Origin: JAPLJC01 sp963697965
Lineage (GTDB): Bacteria > Desulfobacterota > Desulfobaccia > Desulfobaccales > 0-14-0-80-60-11
NCBI GenBank assembly: GCA_963697965.1
Contig: OY969108.1
Coordinates: 992,001-1,056,000, forward strand
Direction of reading: 5' to 3'
DNA length: 64,000 nt
Shown: in pieces, positions 44,795-52,775 of the stretch
How positions within the stretch are numbered: position 1 is the first letter of the stretch
How the letters are laid out: each line of letters opens with the position of its first letter
The notes under the pieces: model-generated
Databases searched by the model: none
The model's input: the letters and a program-made list of their open reading frames with translations, nothing else
Told to the model about the DNA's origin: nothing
Translations under genes and position numbers: made by a program

Positions 44795-45076
44795 TCAGTC
44801 GGCCTTTTCCAGGTCCGGGTGCGCCGCGGAGCTGTTATTGCCGTTCAGGCGCAGGGACAGGGTGTCAGCATGGACCGCCGAAAGAATGACGTGATTGCTG
44901 TCGGTGATGATAATGGAGCGGGTCTTGCGGCCCTGGGTGGCGTCGATGAGGCGTTCGGCCCGGGTGGCCTTCTCCCGCAGGCGTTTCATGGGTGCTGATC
45001 CCGGCATCACCACCGCCACTACCCGGTGGGAGACCACGGTGTTGCCAAAACCGATGTTGATCAACCTGCCTTCCAT
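44795..45076 (-). CDS. remA: RemA-like regulator (DUF370)
   Basis: 93 residues. The core LINIGFGNTVVSHRVVAVVM, then GSAPMKRLREKATRAERLID and GRKTRSIIITDSNHVILSAV is the DUF370/RemA fold. In Bacillus RemA is a DNA-binding ring-forming activator of matrix genes. In Gram-negatives the role is unknown but the gene is often beside gmk. An additional 15-residue tail (NGNNSSAAHPDLEKAD) is not conserved. It sits 21 bp after yicC and its stop touches gmk. Confidence 0.88.
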   Translation of the reverse strand: MEGRLINIGFGNTVVSHRVVAVVMPGSAPMKRLREKATRAERLIDATQGRKTRSIIITDSNHVILSAVHADTLSLRLNGNNSSAAHPDLEKAD

Positions 45077-45097
45077 AAATTCTCCCCCGCGCTGAAC

Positions 45098-45979
45098 TCA
45101 TTCGATATTCTGCACCTGCTCCCGGAGGCGCTCCAGGTAGCCTTTGATCTCGAGCACCGCTTGCGTAATCAGGAGATCGCCGCCTTTGGAGCCGATGGTG
45201 TTGGCCTCCCGCAGCATCTCCTGCACTAAGAATTCCTGTTTCCGGCCTACCGGCTCCCGGGCCGCCAGGGTTTCCTCAAATTGGGCCAGATGGCTCGAAA
45301 GTCTGGCCAACTCCTCGGAGAGGTCCCGGCGGTCAGCCAGGAGCACCACCTCCTGGGCCAGCCGGGACTCGTCCACCCCGGTTTCGCCCCCCAGCTCCGC
45401 CAGGCGGGCCGAAAGCTTCTCTCGCCAAAGCTGGGGCACCAGTGGGGCCTGCCCCCGGATGCGTTCCAACTCTGAGCCGATGCCTCCCAGGCTCTTAGCC
45501 AGGTCAGCGGCCAGGGCCTGCCCTTCGGTGAGGCGCATCTGGTCCAGGGCCTCCATTGCCTCGCTCACCGCCCTGGAGACCGTCTTCCAGGTCTCCTCCA
45601 GGGCCAGTTCCTGGGTCTCCTTGATGAGGAACAGGTCCGAGAAGTGCAGGAGATCCTGCAGATGCAAAGGCTCGTTCAGTTGGCCCGCCGCCCGGACCTC
45701 CTCCAGCATAGCCGCGGTCTGCCGGGCCAGGGCCTGGTCCACCTTCAGGGCCAGCGCCTTTTCCCCGGTGCTCTCCCAGGTGAGCTGCATCTCCACCCGG
45801 CCCCGGGTAATGCGGCCCTTGATGAGCTTCCGGAGCCGGTCCTCCAGGCTCCAGAGCCGTTTGGGGAGATTCAAGGAGAGCTCCAGGAAGCGGTGGTTGA
45901 GGCTCCTAAATTCCACCACCCACTTCTGGCTGGGACCCTCGGCCTCCCCCCGGCCATATGCGGTCATGCTCCTGATCAT
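45098..45979 (-). CDS. yicC: YicC family endoribonuclease-like protein
   Basis: 293 residues. It begins MIRSMTAYGRGEAEGPSQKW, the characteristic YicC N-terminus, followed by EFRSLNHRFLELSLNLPKRL and ends in the DUF1732 region REPVGRKQEFLVQEMLREAN and TIGSKGGDLLITQAVLEIKG. E. coli YicC is reported as an RNase that affects small-RNA turnover. Its start overlaps the stop of the DUF4416 gene by one base (TGATG), and remA follows after 21 bp. Confidence 0.93.
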   Translation of the reverse strand: MIRSMTAYGRGEAEGPSQKWVVEFRSLNHRFLELSLNLPKRLWSLEDRLRKLIKGRITRGRVEMQLTWESTGEKALALKVDQALARQTAAMLEEVRAAGQLNEPLHLQDLLHFSDLFLIKETQELALEETWKTVSRAVSEAMEALDQMRLTEGQALAADLAKSLGGIGSELERIRGQAPLVPQLWREKLSARLAELGGETGVDESRLAQEVVLLADRRDLSEELARLSSHLAQFEETLAAREPVGRKQEFLVQEMLREANTIGSKGGDLLITQAVLEIKGYLERLREQVQNIE

Positions 45980-46515
45980 CAGCCGCCCATCGATTTAAGT
46001 TGCCACAGATATTTTTTCCGCACCAGGAGTAATAATTCCGGCATCTGACCCCGGGCGTAATCGGGATAGGTCCAGGCCAGGGGTTGAAAGGTCCCCTGAG
46101 CGTAAATCAGGGTGAGGTCGCCGTAGATGCCGCTACCGAGATAGAGCCGATGGGAGAAGTTTTTTCCGGTGGCCAGGACCAGCCGTTCCCTGCTCAGGTA
46201 CCCCGGGTCCAGGTTGACCAGCCGGCGGCCAGCCAGGCTGAGCCTCTCTTCGATACCGTTGGTAAAGATCTTCCACTGCGCCAGTTGGGCCGGATCGGCC
46301 AGATGGAGGAAGGCGACCAGGAGCCGCCCCAGGCCGACGCCCATCTCCTGGGTATAATAGCCGGTGGCAGTGAAGGGCCACCAGGGGCCCACCAAGTCCG
46401 GCGGCCCCCAATAGTGGCTCAGACGCTCCAGCACAGCCGGCCCCAAATCTTGCCGGGCCAGAATTAGGCTGACCACCGGTTTCACCGGCGGCGGCGGCGG
46501 ACCCGGCCGGCTCAT
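45979..46515 (-). CDS. DUF4416 family protein
   Basis: 178 residues from ATG 46515, where AGGAGGGGGA stands right before the start. An in-frame extension to 46671 lacks a ribosome site. The motif GPWWPFTATGYYTQEMGVGL near 40 and GIEERLSLAGRRLVNLDPGY then RLVLATGKNFSHRLYLGSGI are diagnostic of DUF4416, a family of unknown function common in deltaproteobacteria and Nitrospirae. No signal peptide. It heads the operon DUF4416-yicC-remA-gmk. Confidence 0.85.
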   Translation of the reverse strand: MSRPGPPPPPVKPVVSLILARQDLGPAVLERLSHYWGPPDLVGPWWPFTATGYYTQEMGVGLGRLLVAFLHLADPAQLAQWKIFTNGIEERLSLAGRRLVNLDPGYLSRERLVLATGKNFSHRLYLGSGIYGDLTLIYAQGTFQPLAWTYPDYARGQMPELLLLVRKKYLWQLKSMGG

Positions 46516-46836
46516 TCCCCCTCCTGGAAACGGTGTTAATTTTAAGCCAGCGATTAGCGGAAGGCAAGGGAAAATTATGTGAAATTTCGCACTATTGCTA
46601 TCCCGCCAAGGGGTAGAAGAAAGAAGATTTAGAATCAAACGCGGGGAAGCTAAAAGGCAGGCGCGCCCCACCGGCCCTGGGAGAGGGGAAGTCTCTGGGA
46701 ATTATAGGGCGGCCTGTGGCTGCATGCCCCAAGCAACCTTCTTTTTGCAGGGTCTCTATTGCTTAAACGGGGCACAGGGCGGATAATTTAAGAAAGGTCC
46801 GGCGGGAGCATCCGGCTGTTGGATTCGGCTTAGCTT
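46516..46836. other. Divergent intergenic region
   Basis: 321 bp between DUF4416 (minus) and queE (plus). It should contain two promoters facing away from each other. I looked for a preQ1 riboswitch before queE and did not recognise one. No gene is supported. Confidence 0.4.
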
Positions 46837-47478
46837 ATGGCGCTTCAGGTTTGCGAAACCTTTTCTAGTCTCATGGGTGAGTCGACCCGGGCCGGTCTGC
46901 CGGCCTTCTTCATCCGTCTCAGTGGCTGCAATCTGCGTTGCCGCTACTGCGACACCACCTATGCCTATGAAGGGGGCCGGGAGCTGGAGGTGGCGGACCT
47001 CCTGCAGGCTGCCGCGGCAAGCCCTACCCGGCTGGTGCTGGTGACCGGCGGCGAGCCCTTGCTGCAGGAGGAGACCCTGCATCTGTTGGTGGCCCTGGCG
47101 GATTCAGGCTGGGAGGTCTGTCTGGAGACCAACGGTTCCCGGCCCATCGCCCCGGTGGATATCCGGGCGCATCGCATCCTGGACCTGAAATGTCCGGGCA
47201 GCGGCATGGCCGGGGAGAATTACTGGCCCAATCTCGAAGTCCTGACCCCCCGGGACGAAGTCAAATTTGTCGTGAGCGATCGCCGCGATTTTCTTTGGGC
47301 GCTGGAGGTGATTTCTGGCCACGCCTTGTGCGGCCGGCTCCCCCTGCTGATTTCCCCGGTGTCCGGCCTGGTTCCGGCTCCGGAGGCCGCGGCCTGGATT
47401 CTGGAGAGCCGGCTGCCCCTGCGGCTCAATCTGCAACTGCACAAATACCTCTGGGGGCCGGAGGCCCGGGGCCGATGA
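46837..47478 (+). CDS. queE: 7-carboxy-7-deazaguanine synthase QueE
   Basis: 213 residues. The N-terminus has CETFSSLMGESTRAGLPAFF and the radical-SAM cluster motif CNLRCRYCDTTYAYEGG (Cys-x3-Cys-x2-Cys) near residue 31. TGGEPLLQEE and CLETNGSRPIAPVDIRAHRI follow, all typical of QueE. It converts CPH4 to CDG in the queuosine pathway. queC follows 137 bp later, which supports the call. queD and folE are not in the window. Confidence 0.95.
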   Translation: MALQVCETFSSLMGESTRAGLPAFFIRLSGCNLRCRYCDTTYAYEGGRELEVADLLQAAAASPTRLVLVTGGEPLLQEETLHLLVALADSGWEVCLETNGSRPIAPVDIRAHRILDLKCPGSGMAGENYWPNLEVLTPRDEVKFVVSDRRDFLWALEVISGHALCGRLPLLISPVSGLVPAPEAAAWILESRLPLRLNLQLHKYLWGPEARGR

Positions 47479-47615
47479 CAGGTGGCTGACACCGCCGCCA
47501 TCAAAGCCTGGCGTGAGCCTGGCAAGATCCAAGGCGTTCCCAAACAGGGGCTTGGGGACGAGCGCAAAAAAAATCAAATTTATCCAGTCCTGGCTGGCTC
47601 TTAAAAGAGGACAGT

Positions 47616-48359
47616 ATGGCACCCGGTAAGAATTTTTCAGGGCAGAGAGCTTCCGTAGGGGCAGCGAAAACCGGGAAGCGGAAACCGACAACCGCTCCCC
47701 TGGCCGTGGTTCTGATGAGCGGCGGGCTGGACAGTTGCGTGGCCGCGGCGGTGGCCCGGCAGAACTTCGAGTTGGCCCTGTTCCACGCCAACTACGGCCA
47801 GCGCAGTGTGGCCCGGGAGCTGGCGGCCTTCCGGGAGCTGGCGGCCTTCTTCCGGGCGTCCCGGGTATTGGAGGCCGACCTTCTTTACCTGGGAGTGATA
47901 GGCGGCTCCAGCCTCACGGATGCCGGCCGGCCAATTCCTCTGGGCGAGGAGCAAATAGAGGGGATTCCCTCTACCTATGTCCCTTTCCGCAACACCAATC
48001 TGCTGGCGGCAGCGGTGGCCTGGGCCGAGGTTTTGGGGGCCGAGGCGGTCTTCATCGGCGCCAACATATTGGATAATCCCGGCTACCCCGACTGCCGGCC
48101 GGAATATTATGAGGCCTTCAACCGCCTAATCGAATTGGGCACTCGCCCGGAAACCCACATCCACATTCATACTCCCCTGATCCGGCTGGATAAGGCCGGC
48201 ATCATCCGCCTGGGTGTTTCGCTGGGGGCGCCTCTGGCGCTTACCTGGTCCTGTTACCAGGCCGGGGAGGCCGCCTGCGGCCAATGCTCCTCCTGCCGGC
48301 TGCGCCTCCAGGGATTTGCCGCCGCGGGCCTGGCCGACCCTGTCCCCTATAAAAGCTAG
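47616..48359 (+). CDS. queC: 7-cyano-7-deazaguanine synthase QueC
   Basis: 247 residues. A basic 28-residue N-terminal extension precedes the ATP-pyrophosphatase P-loop AVVLMSGGLDSCVAAAVARQ. LFHANYGQRSVARELAAF follows, EGIPSTYVPFRNTNLLAAAV is a QueC signature, and the C-terminal zinc site has four Cys in SCYQAGEAACGQCSSCRLRL. It makes preQ0 from CDG and ammonia with ATP. A later start near residue 29 is possible, because the extension (KNFSGQRASVGAAKTGKRK) is not part of the family. Confidence 0.95.
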   Translation: MAPGKNFSGQRASVGAAKTGKRKPTTAPLAVVLMSGGLDSCVAAAVARQNFELALFHANYGQRSVARELAAFRELAAFFRASRVLEADLLYLGVIGGSSLTDAGRPIPLGEEQIEGIPSTYVPFRNTNLLAAAVAWAEVLGAEAVFIGANILDNPGYPDCRPEYYEAFNRLIELGTRPETHIHIHTPLIRLDKAGIIRLGVSLGAPLALTWSCYQAGEAACGQCSSCRLRLQGFAAAGLADPVPYKS

Positions 48360-48558
48360 TTTTCGGTTTTCGGTTTCCGGTTTTCGGAAAAACCCCGTGA
48401 GCTATGCGGTCTTCTTCCCCGCCTGCCTGAAACCCGGAGTCTACTCCGCCCGGAAACAGGGTCAGGACTGAAATTCGGTTACCCGGTAAATTAAAAACCA
48501 CAAAAGAAAAGCGCCTGACCACCTTGCATCGCGGATAAATGAAATTAGCTTTAATTTA

Positions 48559-48591
48559 GCCGAACCTCACGGCAGCGGTGAGAGGTTCGGG
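48559..48591 (+). promoter_or_regulatory. Hairpin in the dodecin leader
   Basis: CCGAACCTC (48560-48568) pairs with GAGGTTCGG (48582-48590), partly extended inside by AC/GT. It ends about 44 bp before the first dodecin-like gene. There is no T-run, so it may be an mRNA leader structure. The rest of 48360-48633 holds a TTTTCGG repeat (48359-48386) and no gene. Confidence 0.5.
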
Positions 48592-48633
48592 CCGGCGGCA
48601 GAGGCCGCACCAAATCTAAGGGGAGGCATAACT

Positions 48634-48846
48634 ATGTCTGAAAGCACCAAGGTCGCCAGGGTAACCCATATCATCGCGGAATCTCCCAAAGGTTTTGCTG
48701 ACGCGGTGCAAGTCGGCTTCGACCGGGCCGCGTCGACTTTGCGGGGCATTACCGGCCTTAGGGTCGCGGAGCAGCGGGTTTCCGTCAAAGACAACAAGAT
48801 CAATACCTATCGGGTGAAGTTGGAGGTGATCTTCATCCTGGAATAG
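48634..48846 (+). CDS. Dodecin-like small protein, copy 1
   Basis: 70 residues, preceded by AGGGGAGG at about 13 bases. The dodecin fold is recognisable: KVARVTHIIAESPKGFADAV, then GFDRAASTLRGITGLRVAEQ and the last strand YRVKLEVIFILE. Dodecins form hollow 12-mers that store flavins or bind CoA. The flavin-stacking Trp of classical dodecins (in LRNLRWFEV) is replaced, since here the loop reads LRGITGLRV. Flavin binding is therefore doubtful. A close paralogue follows 53 bp downstream. Confidence 0.88.
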   Translation: MSESTKVARVTHIIAESPKGFADAVQVGFDRAASTLRGITGLRVAEQRVSVKDNKINTYRVKLEVIFILE

Positions 48847-48899
48847 GTTTTTCAGAGCCAGCGTAAAGGCTTACGCGCACCCTTGAAGGAGGAGAACTT

Positions 48900-49103
48900 A
48901 TGAACCAGGTCGCCAGAGTTACCCAGGCCATCGCTGAGTCTCCGGTCAGCTTCGAAGATGCTCTCCAGGTTGGCTTTAAACGGGCCGCCGAGAGCTTGAG
49001 GGGCATAACCGGTTTAAAGATTCTGGAAAAGCGGATTTCGGTCAAAGATAATAAAATCGCCACCTATCGCGTAAGATTTGAGGTCATCTTTATCCTCGAT
49101 TGA
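48900..49103 (+). CDS. Dodecin-like small protein, copy 2
   Basis: 67 residues, preceded by AAGGAGGAG about 6 bases upstream. It is a paralogue of the preceding gene (NQVARVTQAIAESPVSFEDA, FKRAAESLRGITGLKILEKR, VRFEVIFILD) and also lacks the flavin Trp. Tandem copies suggest a mixed or two-state shell. The stop overlaps the start of the rtcA remnant (TGATG). Confidence 0.88.
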   Translation: MNQVARVTQAIAESPVSFEDALQVGFKRAAESLRGITGLKILEKRISVKDNKIATYRVRFEVIFILD

Positions 49104-49577
49104 TGCTGCGGCTGGATGGTTCTTACGGGGAGGGAGGCGGCCAGATTCTCCGCACCTCCCTCTCCTTGTTGGCCATGCTGGGGACGGAGTTTCGCCTCGA
49201 GCAAATCCGGGCCGGCCGTCCCCGGCCCGGGTTGAGGCCCCAGCACCTCACTGCGGTGCGGGCCCTGGCCTGAATCACCCGGGCTGAGGTGGCCGCGGAT
49301 TTGCACAGCCGGGAGTTGACCTTCAAGCCCCGCCCGCCCCAACCGGGTCATTATCTAGTCGACGTGGCCGAGAAGTCCGGCAACGCCGGTTCCCTCACCC
49401 TTATTGCCCAGGCCCTGGGACCTTCCACCCTGATCACCTCAGAGATCACCTCCCATCTGCTCACCAACCTCTGGGTCATCGAGCAACTTCTATGACCCAC
49501 CTTTCAGATTAAGGGCAACCTGGGAGAACGAGGGGAGATTTTTGTCAGAGGGAAGGATGAAGCATTCGGGATGGTTT
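49103..49577 (+). pseudogene. rtcA: Broken RNA 3'-phosphate cyclase (rtcA)
   Basis: From ATG 49103 the frame reads LRLDGSYGEGGGQILRTSLS and GRPRPGLRPQHLTAVRALA, the unmistakable RtcA N-terminus. It then meets TGA at 49271-49273. It continues in frame as ITRAEVAADLHSRELTFKPR, and then jumps to C-terminal RtcA sequence (SEITSHLLTNLWVIEQLL). A frameshifted tail (FQIKGNLGERGEIFVRG) reaches about 49577. The central part, including the catalytic His region, is deleted. RtcA repairs RNA ends by making 2',3'-cyclic phosphate. No rtcB or rtcR is near. Confidence 0.85.
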
Positions 49578-50975
49578 GACCTGGTTGACTGCTTCACGCT
49601 GGGTTGGAGGCCACAGTTCCTTCAATCCCAGACCCAGCAGCAAGGCGGCGCTGGGGGTGAGGTGCAGCAGCAGCCGGTCCATGGAGGCTCTAAGGTAGCT
49701 GGGGAACTCCGCCACAGAAGTGGGGGCCACGGCGTAGGCCAGGAGGATGGCCAGGAGGTTCCCCCCCAGGAAGAGGAGCAGGAAGAGGGCAGGGGAGGTC
49801 CAGAGGCGCCGGCCCAGGGCGATGACCGCCAGGAGCGCCGCCGGCCAGAGGAAGCCGAAGAAGTAAGGCTGGATCAGGACCGTCGCCAGGTAAACGGAGG
49901 CCTGGGCCAACTGCTGTGGATAAAAATTCCGGATATGGTCGGCGCCGACTTGAAGATATTGCTGGCTGATAAAGAGGCGCCAGGGCAGATAGCCCAGGGC
50001 CAGCCCTGCCAGAGGAAGGCTCAGGCTGCAAAGGCGGCGCCAGGTCCCGGGGGGGCGGAGCCAAACCAGGGTCAGGAAGGCGGCCAGGATCACTGTAGCG
50101 GCCAGGGGCGGGCCTTCGTACTTGCACCAGGCCATACCAGCCAGGAAAAAAGCGGCCAGCGAGAGGCTTCCCCGGGGCGCCTGGCCCGCCAGCCACAGGT
50201 AAATCAGGCCGGTGGCCCCCAGGGTGAAATAGGCCAGGGGCAGGTCGGCGTAAGCGATGTAAAGATGAACCACGAACACCGTACCGTTCAGGGCCAGGAA
50301 GGCGGTGATCCCCAGGGCCAGGCGCCGGTTCAGACCCAGGCGCCGGACCAGGGAATAGAGCAGCCCCAGCAATAGCGCCCCCCAGAGTGGGAAAAGCCCC
50401 TGCGCCAGATGGTCGTTGACCTGGCCCAGACAGTAATAGAGATAGCTCAACAGTAAAGGGACCAGGTTGGGATAGTAATTGTGGGCGTCGATACAGGTGA
50501 GGTCCAGGCCGCGGCTGAGATAAAAGACCTTGGCCTTGCAGCCCCAGGTGGCGATGGAGTCCCAGGCCCACATGGGATAAAGGCCGGCCCTGAGGAAGGC
50601 ATACAGGAACAGCATCGCCAGCAGTCCGGCGAAGAGCCAGTCCCAGCCCTTTAGGCCGGGACGCCGGGGCCAGGCCAGCGCCCTCAGGTCCCCGGCTAGG
50701 TTCCGGCGGCCCCGGGGGGTGAGAAACAGGGCCGCGGCCAGCCCCAGGGGCGGTCCCAGGATCCACCCCAGACCGAAGGGCAGGCCCCGCCAGGTGAGGA
50801 CCAGCATCCACAGGGTCAGGAGGACCACGCCGACCCCAAAACCCAGGACCAGCCGCTCCAGGGCCCGGAACTCCCGGGGCTGGGGAAGCAAGGCCGCCAG
50901 CAGCCCAGACCCCAGGCAGCAGAGGGCCGCCAGGCCGCCCAGCAACCGCAGCAGACTCGAGGCCCCCTCAATCAT
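49545..50975 (-). CDS. Polytopic GT-C-like glycosyltransferase or membrane protein
   Basis: 476 residues with about 11-12 membrane segments. An early luminal loop with WAWDSIATWGCKAKVFYLSR and CIDAHNYYPNLVPLLLSY resembles the first periplasmic loop of GT-C/PMT-type transferases (acidic DS or DE pair plus aromatic residues), which use lipid-linked sugars. I cannot assign a named family or a substrate. Its start overlaps the stop of the preceding gene (50968-51468) by 8 bp, so the two are co-translated. Its 3' end overlaps the end of the convergent rtcA remnant by about 33 bp. Confidence 0.7.
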   Translation of the reverse strand: MIEGASSLLRLLGGLAALCCLGSGLLAALLPQPREFRALERLVLGFGVGVVLLTLWMLVLTWRGLPFGLGWILGPPLGLAAALFLTPRGRRNLAGDLRALAWPRRPGLKGWDWLFAGLLAMLFLYAFLRAGLYPMWAWDSIATWGCKAKVFYLSRGLDLTCIDAHNYYPNLVPLLLSYLYYCLGQVNDHLAQGLFPLWGALLLGLLYSLVRRLGLNRRLALGITAFLALNGTVFVVHLYIAYADLPLAYFTLGATGLIYLWLAGQAPRGSLSLAAFFLAGMAWCKYEGPPLAATVILAAFLTLVWLRPPGTWRRLCSLSLPLAGLALGYLPWRLFISQQYLQVGADHIRNFYPQQLAQASVYLATVLIQPYFFGFLWPAALLAVIALGRRLWTSPALFLLLFLGGNLLAILLAYAVAPTSVAEFPSYLRASMDRLLLHLTPSAALLLGLGLKELWPPTQREAVNQVKPSRMLHPSL

Positions 50976-51468
50976 AGAAGCCCCAGTGAAAGCGCTGGTA
51001 GTCCACCCGATAGGCCTGGCCGGGTCCTGAGATCTGAAGCGGCAGCAGCGCCTGAGAGCGAAGGGCCGCCTGGACCCCCGGTCCGGGGGGGGTCGGTTGG
51101 TCCCGCATGATTATTAAATAAGCAGCCGGCTCCTCATGCAAGGCGTGAAAAAGAAAGGCCGCGGGCGATTTTGGGGATACCCGGATGTGGCGCCGGGGAG
51201 CCAGGTAGTAACCGATCTCGATATCATTGCCGGCCTCATAATTATCCACGAAGACGTAGGCGGCGTCGGGGGGGATGACGGCCGACACGGATGCGCACCA
51301 CAGGTACCAGGGGTCTTCCTGGTGGACGGCGGCGCCCACCTCCCCTGTGGGGATCCTCCAGGCGATATCCAGGGCCTCAGGGGCGAAATGCCAGGCCAGC
51401 CAGATGAGTTGCAGGCCCCAGAGTGCTAAGAGAATTCGGGTTAAGTGCAACTTCCAATTACTTAGCAT
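50968..51468 (-). CDS. Membrane-anchored hypothetical protein
   Basis: 166 residues. One N-terminal membrane helix (LTRILLALWGLQLIWLAWHF) is followed by a soluble, probably periplasmic domain: PPDAAYVFVDNYEAGNDIEI, GYYLAPRRHIRVSPKSP, YLIIMRDQPTPPGPG. This resembles the soluble part often encoded next to GT-C transferases, but no family is recognised. It overlaps the following transferase gene by 8 bp and probably works with it. A 19-bp inverted repeat lies 14 bp upstream (51482). Confidence 0.6.
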   Translation of the reverse strand: MLSNWKLHLTRILLALWGLQLIWLAWHFAPEALDIAWRIPTGEVGAAVHQEDPWYLWCASVSAVIPPDAAYVFVDNYEAGNDIEIGYYLAPRRHIRVSPKSPAAFLFHALHEEPAAYLIIMRDQPTPPGPGVQAALRSQALLPLQISGPGQAYRVDYQRFHWGFYD

Positions 51469-51543
51469 ATGGTACAGGGGTAAAAGGGGAAAAGGTTAAA
51501 AGGGGAAGAGGGGAAAGATAGCTCATAAGGGAAATGGGTTTTG

Positions 51544-52428
51544 TTATAGATGATCTTTATTAAGCGCATCATATGCAGCTTGATAAATGCTTAGCCTCCC
51601 GTGACAAAGACACCTTGCAGCAGAACCTGTAATTGGATCAAATTCTTGATAAAAAACTACCCCTGAAAGGAAAGGATATTGATGACAGAGGTTTCCGTTT
51701 GAGTCTAGTGTTAGAAGAACTTGCCAAAGGCCACCTCCGCTTATACCGCCGAATCTCTTAGGAGCTACAGAGCTACCCCCCTGACTAACTGGAAATGAAA
51801 AGTAGTCATGGTTCCCCACAACAACCACAGGTGCAGGGCTGCATCGTCCGCTGAGGTTTTGAAAGCCTCTCAGTAAAGCATAGCCGTCATGGTCACGCAT
51901 CGTAATCATCCCTTCTGCGATAAATCCATTAACAAACCAGACGCCATTACCAACATTGGGCGGTGTCTTGAGAAGAAAATCACGCCTAATTTCAAGATTA
52001 TAAAAAACCTTATTTGCCGGATTTGACTCGATAGAAGCCGCAATATTTGGCGCAATTAGTATTGCTCCTATATCAGGACGGTCTGATCCTCTATGACCTC
52101 TTGCAATCTCAAGATATTATAGTCCTTGTTTATCTATACTATCTTTGCGAATCAAATCTGATAAAATTACGCTAAGGCGGCCGCTTTTAGGGAGAACTTC
52201 TAGTACGTGCTGGGCTGTTAGCACTGCATATGTTACGCCAACTTTAACAAGAGTTCCAGAACCGAGAAGAACAATATCTGGTCCAGTTGGGGTCTCATCT
52301 AAACGAACAAAGCCTATAGTATGCCGAATTAAGTCTGCCGAAATCGCTTCAAAGAGATTAGGTGGTAGTTCGCCGTTTGGTAATTCGTACATGCTATTCA
52401 TATTCTTATCTATCAGTTTCAGAACCAT
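51544..52428 (-). pseudogene. Trypsin-like peptidase interrupted by a stop codon
   Basis: A frame from ATG 52428 runs NSMYELPNGELPPNLFEAIS to SIDKQGL, meets TAA at 52117-52119, and then continues in the same frame without further stops (YLEIARGHRGSDRPDIGAIL ... ISGGGLWQVL) to 51544. Together they give about 294 residues. VGVTYAVLTAQHVLEVL resembles the catalytic-His motif (LTAAHV) and FGGISGGGLWQ the catalytic-Ser motif (GxSGG) of S1-type peptidases. Similar proteins occur in accessory regions with unknown targets. The single nonsense codon could be a sequencing error or a real inactivation. Confidence 0.7.
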
Positions 52429-52437
52429 CCTTTTCTG

Positions 52438-52722
52438 CTAAATTGTTGTAAGTATCCCTCCCATCTTTGTTTTTTTGAGAGATCCTTTGCTTTCGTATCT
52501 ATTCACCATTACCCAAAAAAATATCCAAAGGGGTAACCTTACGCTTTCCCAGAGTAAAATTAGTACTGGAAAACCAAAAATTAAATATATGGCTTTTTCA
52601 TTAGCACCCCAGTGCTTAAATAATTTTAGCAAACTATATGATGCAGAAGTTATCAGGGTCCAGAAGGCCCAACAAAAGACTGCCTGCCTGAATTCTTCCT
52701 TCCATCCAGACTTTTTGTCCAT
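52438..52722 (-). CDS. Small two-helix membrane protein
   Basis: 94 residues. Two hydrophobic segments (FCWAFWTLITSASYSLLKL near 16 and IYLIFGFPVLILLWESVRL near 45), with a possible third (LWIFFWVMVN), and a basic tail. No family is recognised. It lies inside the AT-rich cassette, 9 bp upstream of the broken protease on the same strand. The two may have formed one operon, perhaps a toxic or defence pair, which is only a guess. Confidence 0.5.
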   Translation of the reverse strand: MDKKSGWKEEFRQAVFCWAFWTLITSASYSLLKLFKHWGANEKAIYLIFGFPVLILLWESVRLPLWIFFWVMVNRYESKGSLKKTKMGGILTTI

Positions 52723-52775
52723 CCTTTCCTTTAACCTTTTCCCCTTTTCCCTTTCCCCGTTTACCCCCCTGTCTT

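Larger units (their letters stand above)
51482..52748. repeat. 19-bp inverted repeats flanking an AT-rich cassette
   Basis: The purine-rich 19-mer AAAAGGGGAAAAGGTTAAA at 51482-51500 occurs as its exact complement at 52730-52748. Both sit in longer polypurine/polypyrimidine tracts (51477-51518 and 52724-52768). They enclose about 1.23 kb with visibly lower G+C, holding a broken protease gene and a small membrane protein. This looks like an inserted unit, but no transposase is inside. Confidence 0.7.

Noticed and set aside
46672..46836. Possible preQ1 riboswitch upstream of queE
   Set aside because: No preQ1 aptamer pattern (pyrimidine-rich stem plus A-rich tail pairing) was found on reading.
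51477..51518. CRISPR array or tandem repeats in the purine tracts
   Set aside because: Units are irregular with no spacers. They form one inverted pair, not an array.
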